A DNA stretch of 42,333 nt from Bacteroidales bacterium (GTDB lineage Bacteria; Bacteroidota; Bacteroidia; Bacteroidales; VadinHA17): positions 1 to 42,333 of the forward strand of contig JARKQN010000097.1 of NCBI GenBank assembly GCA_029974835.1, read 5' to 3'. Under the pieces are notes generated by a model. The model was not told the origin of the DNA, ran no database searches, and worked only from the letters and a program-made list of their open reading frames with translations. Below, in pieces: positions 24,106 to 33,893 of this stretch. The stretch's first letter is position 1, and every line of letters begins with the position of its first letter. The position numbers and the translations under genes were made by a program.

Positions 24106-27003
24106 ATGAAAAAATTAGTCTTTTACTTTTCTTTTTTGTTCTTCTTTTCAGCCAGTTCTCTCCTCGCGCAAAATGGAATAATAAGAGGTACCGTTTTTGA
24201 CAACTCACCCGGAGAACCCATGATGAGCGTAAGTGTCGTGGTTGAAGGCACAGGCAAAGGCGCCATGACTGACCTCGACGGGAAATTCAACATCAGCCTT
24301 CCCGCAGGAACCTACTCGCTCAAGCTATCTTTTGTTTCTTATGAAACAGTAATTATCAACGATGTTAAGGTCGTTGCAGGCCAGGTGACACTTCTCGACA
24401 ACCTGAGGCTTAAAGAAGCCGCCCTTGGCCTTTCGGAAGTGGTTGTCACCGCCACCATGACCAGAAACACGGAGATTGCAATGCTTAACATGAAAATGAA
24501 TTCCCCGAACGTGGTGGACGGTATTTCGGCACTCAGTTTCAAAAAGATCGGTGACTCTGATGCGGCGGCTTCAATGAAAAGAATAACCGGCGTCTCCGTA
24601 GAAGGCGGAAAATACATCTATATCAGGGGACTTGGCGACAGATACACCAAGACTATTGTCAACGGCGTTGACATTCCCGGCCTTGACCCCGACCGCAATA
24701 CCCTGCAGATGGATCTGTTTCCCACTTCGGTAATAGATAACATAATGGTCTTCAAATCATTCACCGCAGAGCTCCCTGCCGATTTCACAGGCGGGGTGGT
24801 AGATATTGCAACAAGGGATTTCCCCGATCAGAAAAAAATCAACTTCACCCTCACTGCAGGATATAACCCTGATTTCCATTTTGTAAATGATTATCTCACC
24901 TATAAAGGAGGACGTTTCGACTGGCTCGGATTCGACGACGGAACCAGAAAGATACCTGCATCCGCCGATATCCCTTTCTTCGCATCAGTTATCGGAAATC
25001 CTGAAGGAGAAGCATCCCAACGCTACAGGGATATACTTTCGGGTTTCAGCCCTGTAATGGCTGCAGTAAAACAGAACAGCTTTATGGATTACGGTTTTAG
25101 CGCCACTGCAGGCAACCAGATGCCATTCGGAAAAATAACCCTGGGTTACAATTTCGGACTCTCCTATAAAAGCAATACGGAGTTCTATAAAAATGCAGAA
25201 TACGGCCGTTACGGAATGGCTGCCGACCCTGACGTAAATGAACTTGAGGTACGCGAATTCCAGGTCGGTGATTTCGGTGTAAGCAGCGTAATGATAAGCG
25301 CACTGGCAGGATTTGCCATTAAAACTCAGAAGTCTAAATACCGGCTCAACTTTCTGCACCTTCATAACGGGGAATCAAAAGCAGGTATATTTGATTATGA
25401 AGGTTCCGAAAAAGGCAGCAACTTTACAGGTTTGCAGCATAACCTGGAATACAACCAGAGATCTCTTACAAACGTCTTACTGGATGGCCGTACTACACTC
25501 AACAAATCTAAAATTGACATTATCTGGAAGTTATCCCCCACTTTTTCAGAAATCAGCGACCCCGACACCAGGTTTCTCAGATATGTTACCGATGGTCAGT
25601 CACTCATGATAAACACCGAGGGAGGCTTCCCTGAAAGAATATGGAGAACACTCTCTGAGTTCAACATAGCAGGGGTACTGCATATTTCGAAAGAGTTTAA
25701 TTTTCGGGGAAATAAATCAAAGTTTGGTTTCGGAGGAGGCCATACATACAAGAACAGAAGGTTTGAGATAGAAAAATATGCGTTCAATGTCCGTAATGTT
25801 CCTCTCACAGGTAATCCGGATGAAATTTTCTTCCCGCAGAATCTATGGCCTTTAAATGGAACCGAAATCACAAGGGGCACAACCTTTGAGGCTAACTTTG
25901 TCCCGGTCAACCCGAACCGCTTTGATGCATCATCCAGTAACAGCGCCGGCTATGTTACCGCTGAAATAGGACTTACAAAATCTTTGAAAACAATTGCCGG
26001 GGTGAGACTTGAACACTTCACCCAGAGATATACCGGACAGGATCAGCTTGGCTCGAGAATACTCGATAATGCCAAAGTGCTCGATCAGACAAATCTGTTC
26101 CCTTCCTTAAACCTGATTTACAATATTAAAGACCGCCAGAACCTCAGGTTCTCATATGCAAAAACCATTGCACGTCCGTCATTCAAGGAGATGTCTTTCG
26201 CAGAGATCTCCGACCCGGTAAGCAACAGAACTTTTGTCGGCGGAATGTTCATGGACGAAAACAGGAACCTTGGCATAAAATACTGGGACGGCAATCTCAG
26301 GTGCAGCTTTATAAGTAACATCGACCTCCGCTGGGAATGGTTTATGGATGAAGGGCAGATGATTTCCCTGAGCGGATTCTGCAAGAACTTCATTGATCCT
26401 ATCGAGGTGGTACAATTTGCCACCCAGTCCGGATCTTTCCAGCCAAGAAATGTCGGAGACGGTAAAGTGTTCGGAGCCGAACTTGAATTAAGACAGAACT
26501 TCGGCTTTATCGGCAAATCTTTCAGAAACCTGAGTATATCGGGCAATGTTTCCATAACCAGGTCGCGTATTGAGCTGAGTTCAACCGAATACCTTTCCAG
26601 GGTCGAAAACGCACGAACAGGCCAGACGATAAGCAAATACAGGGTGATGGCCGGACAGGCTCCGTATATTGTAAATGCAGGACTATCCTATAACGGAGGC
26701 GAAAAGGGATTCGCAAACGGCTTCGAGGCGGGATTTTACTACAACGTCCAGGGTATGACACTCCAATACGTCGGAATAGCCGATCTGCCCGATATCTATT
26801 CAATGCCTTTCCACAGCCTTAATTTCAATGCAGCAAAAAGTTTAGGAAAGGATAAAAAGGCACAGCTGGGACTGAAAATTGAGAACCTGCTTAACGACAG
26901 GAAGGAATCGGTATTCAAATCATTTAACGTAACCGATCCCTTCTTCACCAAACTTGAACCAGGAATCACCTTCCAGGTCAGGTTCACCTATTCGTTATAT
27001 TAA
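24106..27003 (+). CDS. TonB-dependent outer-membrane receptor
   Basis: 965-aa receptor. The signal peptide ends SLLAQ (about residue 22). A carboxypeptidase-regulatory-like domain follows (25-115, RGTVFDNSPGEPMM), then the TonB-box-like SEVVVTATM and the plug (about 135-260, with IRGLGDRYTKTIVNGVDIPG). The beta-barrel runs to the C-terminal VRFTYSLY, ending with an aromatic residue as expected for outer-membrane insertion. ATG 24106 is chosen over an in-frame start inside the previous gene because the signal peptide begins there. The substrate is unknown; with the lipoprotein upstream and the two-component system downstream, a phosphate-responsive nutrient uptake role is likely. Confidence 0.93.
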   Translation: MKKLVFYFSFLFFFSASSLLAQNGIIRGTVFDNSPGEPMMSVSVVVEGTGKGAMTDLDGKFNISLPAGTYSLKLSFVSYETVIINDVKVVAGQVTLLDNLRLKEAALGLSEVVVTATMTRNTEIAMLNMKMNSPNVVDGISALSFKKIGDSDAAASMKRITGVSVEGGKYIYIRGLGDRYTKTIVNGVDIPGLDPDRNTLQMDLFPTSVIDNIMVFKSFTAELPADFTGGVVDIATRDFPDQKKINFTLTAGYNPDFHFVNDYLTYKGGRFDWLGFDDGTRKIPASADIPFFASVIGNPEGEASQRYRDILSGFSPVMAAVKQNSFMDYGFSATAGNQMPFGKITLGYNFGLSYKSNTEFYKNAEYGRYGMAADPDVNELEVREFQVGDFGVSSVMISALAGFAIKTQKSKYRLNFLHLHNGESKAGIFDYEGSEKGSNFTGLQHNLEYNQRSLTNVLLDGRTTLNKSKIDIIWKLSPTFSEISDPDTRFLRYVTDGQSLMINTEGGFPERIWRTLSEFNIAGVLHISKEFNFRGNKSKFGFGGGHTYKNRRFEIEKYAFNVRNVPLTGNPDEIFFPQNLWPLNGTEITRGTTFEANFVPVNPNRFDASSSNSAGYVTAEIGLTKSLKTIAGVRLEHFTQRYTGQDQLGSRILDNAKVLDQTNLFPSLNLIYNIKDRQNLRFSYAKTIARPSFKEMSFAEISDPVSNRTFVGGMFMDENRNLGIKYWDGNLRCSFISNIDLRWEWFMDEGQMISLSGFCKNFIDPIEVVQFATQSGSFQPRNVGDGKVFGAELELRQNFGFIGKSFRNLSISGNVSITRSRIELSSTEYLSRVENARTGQTISKYRVMAGQAPYIVNAGLSYNGGEKGFANGFEAGFYYNVQGMTLQYVGIADLPDIYSMPFHSLNFNAAKSLGKDKKAQLGLKIENLLNDRKESVFKSFNVTDPFFTKLEPGITFQVRFTYSLY

Positions 27004-27067
27004 TAACAGAATAGCTCATTAACGTGTAACTAATTCCTCCCTTCAGGTGATATTAGTTTAATCCGGT

Positions 27068-27100
27068 AAAAGGGGGCGTAAATGCGCCCCCTTTTCTTTT
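27068..27100 (+). terminator. Rho-independent terminator of the receptor operon
   Basis: AAAAGGGGGCG (27068-27078) and CGCCCCCTTTT (27085-27095) form an 11-bp stem with a 6-nt loop, followed by CTTTTTTT-like sequence. It cleanly separates the receptor operon from the two-component genes. Confidence 0.92.
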
Positions 27101-27128
27101 TCCGGCAACTGACACCGGTTTGATTTTT

Positions 27129-27173
27129 GTAACCGTATTGTAACAGAATCTAACTGAAACTATAGTAAATTTG
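27129..27173 (+). promoter_or_regulatory. GTAAC/CTAAC direct repeats and -7 element of the response regulator
   Basis: GTAAC at 27129 and 27140 and CTAAC at 27150 repeat with 11- and 10-bp spacing, as in the operator at 22124. TAAATTTG (27166-27173) is the -7 element. The similarity suggests the response regulator controls both its own gene and the lipoprotein-receptor operon. Confidence 0.65.
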
Positions 27174-27234
27174 AGGCAAAATATTTATTTTCATTCAGAT
27201 AATAAGTTTACAAATCTCCCTTACATTTTTTCGC

Positions 27235-27921
27235 ATGGAGAAGAAAGATAAAAAAATACTGATTGTCGACGATGAAGAGGATCTGTGCGAGATCCTTCAG
27301 TACAATCTTATAAATGAAGGTTACAACACCGAAATAGCCCACTCGGCCGAGGAAGCACTCAAACGAAGCCTGGAAGATTTTGATCTTATCCTGCTCGACG
27401 TAATGATGGGCAATATGTCAGGTTTTAAATTTGCAGATATTTTAAGGAAAGAAAAGAATATTGAAACCCCGATAATATTTCTTACCGCAAAGGACAGCGA
27501 AAACGATATACTTACGGGCTTCAGCCTGGGAGCTGACGATTATATCCCTAAACCTTTCTCAATAAATGAACTTTCCGCCAGGGTTAAGGCTGTCCTGAAG
27601 CGGGCAGGTAATGAAAAGAAAAAACAGGCTGCAATAGTCAGATTCGGTGAAATTGAACTCGACACACACCGTAAAAGGCTTATCGTCCATGACGAAAAAG
27701 TGGAACTCACTAAAAAGGAGTATGAAATCCTACGCCTCCTTCTTGATAACCCGGGAAAAGTCTTTTCAAGGGAAAATATTCTTGAGAAAGTCTGGGGAAA
27801 TGACGTAATAGTCACCGAAAGAACCGTTGACGTAAATATTACAAGGCTCAGATCAAAACTGGGAGAATATGGCTCATACCTGAAAAACAAGACAGGTTAC
27901 GGTTATTATATAGAATTCTGA
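27235..27921 (+). CDS. OmpR/PhoB-family response regulator
   Basis: 228-aa DNA-binding response regulator. The receiver domain (6-120) has acidic residues at ILIVDDEED, the phospho-acceptor D55 (LLDVM), a Thr in FLTAKD and K106 (YIPKPF). The winged-helix output domain (about 130-228) shows ELTKKEYEILRLLL, the recognition-helix region ERTVDVNITRLRSKLG and the final wing KTGYGYYIEF. The kinase gene follows by 18 nt. Upstream repeats of PhoB-like geometry suggest autoregulation. Gene order, kinase type and repeat pattern point to PhoB, but phosphate sensing is inferred, not shown. Confidence 0.92.
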   Translation: MEKKDKKILIVDDEEDLCEILQYNLINEGYNTEIAHSAEEALKRSLEDFDLILLDVMMGNMSGFKFADILRKEKNIETPIIFLTAKDSENDILTGFSLGADDYIPKPFSINELSARVKAVLKRAGNEKKKQAAIVRFGEIELDTHRKRLIVHDEKVELTKKEYEILRLLLDNPGKVFSRENILEKVWGNDVIVTERTVDVNITRLRSKLGEYGSYLKNKTGYGYYIEF

Positions 27922-27939
27922 CATCATTCCAACCACCAC

Positions 27940-29700
27940 ATGACCTCAGCCAACAGGTTCAGGAACAATCTTCTGTTTTTTTACTCTGCGGTTTTTCTGT
28001 TTGTTGCCGTTCTCATACTCGGATACCTCTATGCAAGGGAGAAAGAGTACCGGATCTCCACACTTAACGACGAGCTGCTGAGTGTCGCAAAAATCACCGA
28101 CAATTTCCTGAAATTAAACAGAATTACCCGGACCGGCGATTACGGTAAAATCGACTCTCTCATACACCTTCTTCCACAGCAGAATCTGAGAATTACTATA
28201 GTTGATAACAAAGGAGAAGTCCTCTACGACAGCAGCGTGCCCGAATGGGAAAGCATGGAGAATCATGCCGGCCGGCCCGAAATTATCAGAGCCGGAAATG
28301 AAGATTTTGGTACAGCAGTAAGAACCTCCGGCACCACAGGAAGTGACTACTATTACCTTGCAAAACGCTTTTCAGACCATTATATCAGGGTGGCCGTATT
28401 ATACGATGTTAATGTTGCCAACTTCCTGAAAGCCAAACTCTATTTCCTCCTTATCATTCTGGCGGCATTCATCGCCCTTGGAATTATATTATTTGTCGTC
28501 ACAAACAGGTTTGGTGAAGCTGTTACACGGCTGAAGGATTTCGCCCTGAGCCTCAGCACCGATAAACCTTTTAAGGCAGACTTCCCGAAAAATGAGATTG
28601 GTGTTATCGGCTCCAGAATTCTGGAAATGTACAACAACCTGCTCCGGACAAAAAATGACCTGTCGAACGAGAGGGAAAAACTCTTCAGCCACCTTAATGC
28701 CCTAAACGAAGGAATTGCCTTCTTCTCGGAAGAAAAAGATATCATCTTCTCAAATAATCATTTCACCCATTACATGACAATGCTGACGGGAGAACTTTCG
28801 CTTGTACCGTCAGACCTCTTCAGAATACCCGAATTTACGCAGGTAAATGAGTTTCTTGAGACAGCGTTCGGCACATCTGATCAACCCGGCGACATACAGA
28901 AAACCGAATATACCCTGAACAGAAACGGAAAATTTTATAAAATACAATGCGTGGTTTTCAACGACCGGACTTTTGAAATAATAATTAACGACATAACCAA
29001 AACGGAAAAAAACAGGATCATCAAGCAGCAGATGACCTCAAATATAGCGCATGAGCTTAAGACACCCGTAGCATCGGTGAAGGGGTACCTCGAAACCCTG
29101 TACAACGAGCCTGAAATGGACAAAAAAACATATAAATACTTCCTTAAAAAGGCACTCGCGCAAACCGACAGGCTCGGCTTCCTCATCAACGACATATCGC
29201 TTCTTAACAAGATTGAAGAGTCGGCCGGCAGCTTCCAGACCGAGAAAATCAAAATCAAAAAAATTGTCCGTGATGTTGCCAATAACTTCAAATCGGCCAT
29301 TCAATCCAGGAATATGAAGGTTGAGGCCGATATAGATGATGATATAATTATTAAAGGTAACAAGTCCCTGATTATCTCCATCTTCCAGAATCTGATGGAA
29401 AATTCCGTCAACTATGCCGGTGACGGAACAACCATTTCAATAAAGGTGTACAGCCGCGATAAGAAATACTACTATTTCTCATTCTCCGACAACGGAGTGG
29501 GGATACCGGAAAAGCACCTGCCACGCGTTTTTGAAAGATTTTACCGTATCGACTCAGGCCGCTCAAGGAAAAGCGGAGGTACCGGACTTGGCCTCGCAAT
29601 AGTAAAAAATGCCGTACTTCTGCATAAGGGAGAAATATCAGTCCGTTCCAGGCCCGGAGGGGGAACAGAATTCCTCTTCTCCCTGCCGGGGTTAAAATGA
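27940..29700 (+). CDS. Sensor histidine kinase, PhoR-like
   Basis: 586-aa membrane kinase. Helices at about 10-27 and 168-188 enclose a periplasmic sensor part; then a HAMP-like linker, a PAS-like segment (about 240-345, containing ALNEGIAFFSEEKDIIFSN), the dimerisation helix with H371 (NIAHELKTP), and the ATPase domain with N-box N488 region (QNLMENSVNYA), DNGVGIPEK, F-box VFERFYR and GTGLGLA. This order (two helices, PAS, HisKA, HATPase_c) is that of PhoR. Its partner is the response regulator 18 nt upstream. The periplasmic domain is larger than in E. coli PhoR, so an additional external signal is possible. Confidence 0.92.
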   Translation: MTSANRFRNNLLFFYSAVFLFVAVLILGYLYAREKEYRISTLNDELLSVAKITDNFLKLNRITRTGDYGKIDSLIHLLPQQNLRITIVDNKGEVLYDSSVPEWESMENHAGRPEIIRAGNEDFGTAVRTSGTTGSDYYYLAKRFSDHYIRVAVLYDVNVANFLKAKLYFLLIILAAFIALGIILFVVTNRFGEAVTRLKDFALSLSTDKPFKADFPKNEIGVIGSRILEMYNNLLRTKNDLSNEREKLFSHLNALNEGIAFFSEEKDIIFSNNHFTHYMTMLTGELSLVPSDLFRIPEFTQVNEFLETAFGTSDQPGDIQKTEYTLNRNGKFYKIQCVVFNDRTFEIIINDITKTEKNRIIKQQMTSNIAHELKTPVASVKGYLETLYNEPEMDKKTYKYFLKKALAQTDRLGFLINDISLLNKIEESAGSFQTEKIKIKKIVRDVANNFKSAIQSRNMKVEADIDDDIIIKGNKSLIISIFQNLMENSVNYAGDGTTISIKVYSRDKKYYYFSFSDNGVGIPEKHLPRVFERFYRIDSGRSRKSGGTGLGLAIVKNAVLLHKGEISVRSRPGGGTEFLFSLPGLK

Positions 29701-29791
29701 AACCGGAATTTTCTGACCACCTTCTTAAAAATATCAATTCGTATACCCAAAAAGCTTATTTTTATGCGTAATAAAATTTAACCGCATAAAA

Positions 29792-32167
29792 ATGAAATCG
29801 ACAGTCATGAAAAAATTGATTATTGCGTCAGTTATTGCGATTTTCCCGGCTATGGCATTCTCCCAGGTTAAACCGCCTCTCCCGTCGGGAGAAGATAAGG
29901 TTAAGCTTTTTGAAAAGCATACCGTGATGGCTCAGAATTCTCCGTACAAAGATCTTGTATGGCAATATATAGGTCCATCCAATATTAGCGGACGATGCAC
30001 GGATATTGAAGCAATTTCGCCCCGCGGAAGGAATTACACGATATGGGTTGGTTCAGCCTCAGGAGGAGTATGGAAATCAACCAATGAAGGAACCACTTTT
30101 ACCCCTGTCTTCGACGAAATGCCCACAGGCTCGATAGGCGACATCGCCATCGACCCGAAAGATCCTGAAACTGTATGGGTAGGCACAGGGGAAGCAAATA
30201 TATTCAGAAGCTCAAATGCAGGATGCGGTGTATTCAAAACAACCGACGGAGGAAAAACCTGGTCAAAAATGGGTCTCGAAAATACATTCACCATCAGCAG
30301 GATTAGAATCAATCCGCGCAATACGGATATCGTATATGTCGCTGCCTCCGGCCATGAGTGGACCCCTAACCCTGAAAGGGGCCTCTTCAAAACAACCAAC
30401 GGAGGGAAAACATGGGAAAAAATCCTTTACATCGATCCCAACACAGGCGCTTCCGACCTGCTTCTCGACCCAAGAAACCCTGATGTGATCTACTGCACCA
30501 CCTGGGAAAGAACCAGACTCAAATGGAACGACCCCCGCACCTACGAAACCACAAAGGGAACAGGCATCTGGAAATCGACCGACGGCGGCGCCACATGGAA
30601 AAAGATTAATGAAGGCCTTCCCGAACCAAACCGCAGAGGAAGGATAGGTATTGACCTCTGCCTTACAAAACCCGACATTCTATATGCACTCGTCGACAAT
30701 TATGAGATTGCCTACAAGGCTCAGCCGGGTGAGACGGATTCGTACGGCCGGCCAAGAGCAGATGTTATCAAGGGCGCCACTGTTTACCGCAGCGACGATG
30801 CGGGCGAAACATGGAAACAGGTCAGCGGCCTTACTCCCGACCAGAAAACATATATGGAACGCCATTCCGGTACCTATGGCTGGGTTTTCGGACAGATCAG
30901 GGTCGACCCTGTTGATGAAAACACAGTTTATTCCCTTGGCATAAACCTCAACCAGTCGACCGACGGAGGAAAAACATTCAGGCAGCTCAGAGGCCCGCAT
31001 GCCGACCATCACGGACTATGGATCGATCCGGATAATCCAAACTATCTCTTAAACACACAGGACGGTGGGATAACCATTTCCTACGATAAGGGCAAAACAT
31101 GGAAATATCCCATCGAACCATTGCCCCTGGCCCAGTTCTACAATGTGGCATACGACTTCAGCACCCCCTTCCGGGTATTTGGCTCAATACAGGATCACCA
31201 CAGCTTCTACGCACCGGTCGACCTCTCGAGAGGACGCGACAGGGTTCCAGTTCAGGAATTTAAAAACATTCTCGGTGCGGAAGGCAGTATGCATGCGGTT
31301 AATCCTGTGGATAACAACACAATATATGCAAGCTCATTCTACGGCAGCCTCTCCAGAGGGAAAATCGACACCTATCCCGCAGGAACAAAATCCCTGCTGC
31401 CCGAAACCTATCCGGATGAAACACCTCTCAGAGGCGAATGGAATGCCCCGACACTTATCTCTCCGCATAACCCTTCAATAATTTACCACGGCATGCAGTA
31501 TGTCCTGATGTCGAAAGACGCAGGCGATACGTGGGAGATAATCAGCCCCGACCTTTCATATAACGATCCGAAAAAGAGAGGGGATATCAATTTCCAGACT
31601 GTATCGGTGCTTGATGAATCGCCGCTCAGACCGGGACTGATCTATGCCGGTACCGACGACGGCAGGGTGTGGAGAACAAGAGACTGGGGCAAATCATGGA
31701 CCGAGATCCGCAGCGGGGCTGTACCCCAGAAATTCGTTTCAAGAATCGTCGCATCCAGATATAAAATCGGAACTGTTTATATGACGCAGACCGGAAGAAG
31801 GGATGACGATTTACAGGTTTATATCTGGAAATCCACAGACTTCGGTGCCACCTGGAAGGATATCTCGGGAAATATACCCGTTGGCCCCGTGAATGTTATA
31901 AGGGAAGATCCCGTCAATCCTGATATCCTCTATGCCGGAACCGACGGTGCGGTGTATGTAACCAAAAACGGCGGCGAGAAGTGGGATGTACTTGGGAAAC
32001 TGCCCTTTGCATACGTACACGATCTTATTATCCACCCGCGCGACAATATGATCGTTATTGCTACACACGGCAGAGGCATGTGGGTGATGGATGCCAACCA
32101 GGTAAACGAAAAGGACCGCAGAAACCGCCCGCGCCAGGCCGGTGAAACCATTGAAGACCCTGAATAG
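29792..32167 (+). CDS. Sortilin-like (VPS10/BNR) Asp-box beta-propeller protein
   Basis: 791-aa secreted protein. The signal peptide ends MAFSQ; a start at the second Met (29807) is equally possible. Many Asp-box motifs of the form S/T-x-D-x-G-x-T-W recur: FKTTDGGKTW, FKTTNGGKTW, WKSTDGGATW, YRSDDAGETW, QSTDGGKTF, WKSTDFGATW. These mark a sortilin/exo-alpha-sialidase-type ten-bladed propeller. Bacterial proteins of this class are often annotated as glycosyl hydrolases, but no catalytic residues are assured here. It ends at residue 791 soon after the propeller, without the second C-terminal domain seen in the roughly 1000-residue relatives. No T9SS-type tail is visible. It stands alone after the kinase gene. 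Confidence 0.87.
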   Translation: MKSTVMKKLIIASVIAIFPAMAFSQVKPPLPSGEDKVKLFEKHTVMAQNSPYKDLVWQYIGPSNISGRCTDIEAISPRGRNYTIWVGSASGGVWKSTNEGTTFTPVFDEMPTGSIGDIAIDPKDPETVWVGTGEANIFRSSNAGCGVFKTTDGGKTWSKMGLENTFTISRIRINPRNTDIVYVAASGHEWTPNPERGLFKTTNGGKTWEKILYIDPNTGASDLLLDPRNPDVIYCTTWERTRLKWNDPRTYETTKGTGIWKSTDGGATWKKINEGLPEPNRRGRIGIDLCLTKPDILYALVDNYEIAYKAQPGETDSYGRPRADVIKGATVYRSDDAGETWKQVSGLTPDQKTYMERHSGTYGWVFGQIRVDPVDENTVYSLGINLNQSTDGGKTFRQLRGPHADHHGLWIDPDNPNYLLNTQDGGITISYDKGKTWKYPIEPLPLAQFYNVAYDFSTPFRVFGSIQDHHSFYAPVDLSRGRDRVPVQEFKNILGAEGSMHAVNPVDNNTIYASSFYGSLSRGKIDTYPAGTKSLLPETYPDETPLRGEWNAPTLISPHNPSIIYHGMQYVLMSKDAGDTWEIISPDLSYNDPKKRGDINFQTVSVLDESPLRPGLIYAGTDDGRVWRTRDWGKSWTEIRSGAVPQKFVSRIVASRYKIGTVYMTQTGRRDDDLQVYIWKSTDFGATWKDISGNIPVGPVNVIREDPVNPDILYAGTDGAVYVTKNGGEKWDVLGKLPFAYVHDLIIHPRDNMIVIATHGRGMWVMDANQVNEKDRRNRPRQAGETIEDPE

Positions 32168-32216
32168 GTTTTGCCTCTGTAGGTTAAACTTGAACCTCAA
32201 AGAAGTATTACCGGCC

Positions 32217-33668
32217 TTATTGTGAATTTTTTAACAACCGGTAATAGAAAGAGATGCCGCGCAGGTAATCTGCAATCATCGTCCTTTCATTAAGACCGTG
32301 GACGCGCGCCATATCTTCGGAGGTCATCATCAGCGGAGCAAAACGGTAGATGTTATTTGTAACCTGTGAGAAATGGCGACTGTCAGACGCACTAAGGGTA
32401 AGAGTGGGAGCCACAACAGCCTCGGGATAAATCTCCCTGATGGTTTTAAATATTGCCCTGAAACCGGTTGTATTTGATGGAGAGAATGGTGCCGGCTCAT
32501 TGATAAAATCCTCTGCAGGTTCAATAATGATCCTTTCATCATTCACCGTCCTTTTAACATGATCGAGCACATCGCCTGAATTCTGCCCCGGCAGTATCCT
32601 GAAGTTCACAACAGCCCCGGCTGTTACCGGAATGACGTTATCCTTTACGCCTGAACTGATTATTGTAGGTGCTGTGGTGGTGCGCACCAGGGCATTGCCC
32701 GAAGCGCTTCCTGTATAAATGCCGAGCAGCAGCTTCTTAAAAAGCCATTTATTGGCAAAGATCACCTTTGCATAAAATGGCATTTCAGGACCGACATATC
32801 TTATGAAATCATTTACCGGCCCCGACAGTTGCGGTTTCATCTGGTTTTTATTAAGCCTGTCGACAGCCCCCGCAATAAGTGTCAGCGCCGATTCCTTCTC
32901 CGGTGTGGACGAATGTCCGCCCGGCATACCGCATGAGAGCCTCACCGAGATATATCCTTTCTCCGAGGTTCCTATCAGGGCCACCGGCTTTTTAATCATC
33001 GGAACCATTCCCTTTGTAACAGCCATTCCCTCATCGAGAACGAAATCCACTTTTACACCTCTTTCCCTGAGAGTTGCGGCAATGGTTCCCGCTCCCCTTA
33101 CACCGCTTATCTCCTCATCGTGGCCGAATGAAAGGTAAACAGTTCTTTCAGGTGTGAAACCTTCGCTCAGCAGCTTCTCCGTTGCTTCAAGAACCGATAT
33201 CATTGCTGCCTTATCATCGAGAGTGCCACGCCCCCAGATATAAGTACCGTCGTTGTAACCTGAAAATGGTCCCTTTTCCCAAAGAGCGGTATCACCCGGG
33301 GGAACAACATCATAATGAGCCATCAACACCAGGGCTCCGGCCGACCTGTTGCTTCCCTCCCAGGTGTAAAGCATGCTGAGCCCGTTAATTACCTCTCTTT
33401 TAAGCTTTGAATGAACAAGAGGGTACTTATCTCCGAGAAATTCCATATATCCCATGAATGCGGCAGTGTCGACAGGGGAGTCAACTGCGTAGGAGATGGT
33501 CGGAAACTTAACCGCTTCAGAAAGGCGGTTCACGCTCTCATCACCGAAAACGACAGGCTCGGGGCTGCTGAAATCCTGCTGCAGAGATTTGAATAACAAT
33601 GTCTTAACAACAATAATTATTACCAGCACTACAGCCAGCCAGACAAGAAACCGGAATAACTTTTTCAT
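32217..33668 (-). CDS. M20 family metallopeptidase (carboxypeptidase PM20D1-like)
   Basis: 483-aa enzyme with an N-terminal membrane anchor or signal (about residues 5-27). Metal-site motifs of family M20: MAHYDVVPPG (His and Asp), GRGTLDDKAA (Asp), FGHDEEISGVRG (catalytic Glu and metal Glu), and VLDEG. The dimerisation domain contains GGHSSTPEK, and a late His lies in SDSRHFSQ. It probably cleaves peptides or N-acyl amino acids in the periplasm. It is divergent from the membrane-regulator-creD operon and convergent with the sortilin-like gene. Confidence 0.92.
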   Translation of the reverse strand: MKKLFRFLVWLAVVLVIIIVVKTLLFKSLQQDFSSPEPVVFGDESVNRLSEAVKFPTISYAVDSPVDTAAFMGYMEFLGDKYPLVHSKLKREVINGLSMLYTWEGSNRSAGALVLMAHYDVVPPGDTALWEKGPFSGYNDGTYIWGRGTLDDKAAMISVLEATEKLLSEGFTPERTVYLSFGHDEEISGVRGAGTIAATLRERGVKVDFVLDEGMAVTKGMVPMIKKPVALIGTSEKGYISVRLSCGMPGGHSSTPEKESALTLIAGAVDRLNKNQMKPQLSGPVNDFIRYVGPEMPFYAKVIFANKWLFKKLLLGIYTGSASGNALVRTTTAPTIISSGVKDNVIPVTAGAVVNFRILPGQNSGDVLDHVKRTVNDERIIIEPAEDFINEPAPFSPSNTTGFRAIFKTIREIYPEAVVAPTLTLSASDSRHFSQVTNNIYRFAPLMMTSEDMARVHGLNERTMIADYLRGISFYYRLLKNSQ

Positions 33669-33689
33669 TCTTGAGATTCTTTAAGAATA

Positions 33690-33721
33690 CAAATATCTGA
33701 ATTTAACGTTAATATGTGCAA
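33690..33721 (-). promoter_or_regulatory. Possible promoter of the M20 peptidase gene
   Basis: On the minus strand TTG (33721-33719) and GATATTTG (33697-33690, seven of eight matches to TAnnTTTG) are separated by 21 bp and end 21 bp before the start codon. Confidence 0.4.
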
Positions 33722-33836
33722 CGAGTGACGTTAGCCGGGCCGGTTCGTCCCGGGTGCCCGTGATGAGAGGCAGCAGGCCGGCCGTTTGATCCTGTGTCGC
33801 CTTCACGGTGTTAATAAAAAATTCTTTGAAAAATTT

Positions 33837-33877
33837 TTGTTTTAAAAAAACATTTATTTACTTTGTATCTCAAAGTA
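33837..33877 (+). promoter_or_regulatory. Promoter with inverted repeat TACTTTG-TATCT-CAAAGTA
   Basis: TTG (33837-33839) stands 18 bp before TTACTTTG (33858-33865), close to the Bacteroidota -7 element. A perfect 7-5-7 inverted repeat, TACTTTG (33859-33865) and CAAAGTA (33871-33877), overlaps this -7 element and the expected start of transcription. A bound repressor would block initiation; the winged-helix protein encoded at 34526 is the obvious candidate. Confidence 0.75.
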
Positions 33878-33893
33878 CTTTTTACAAACGAGT

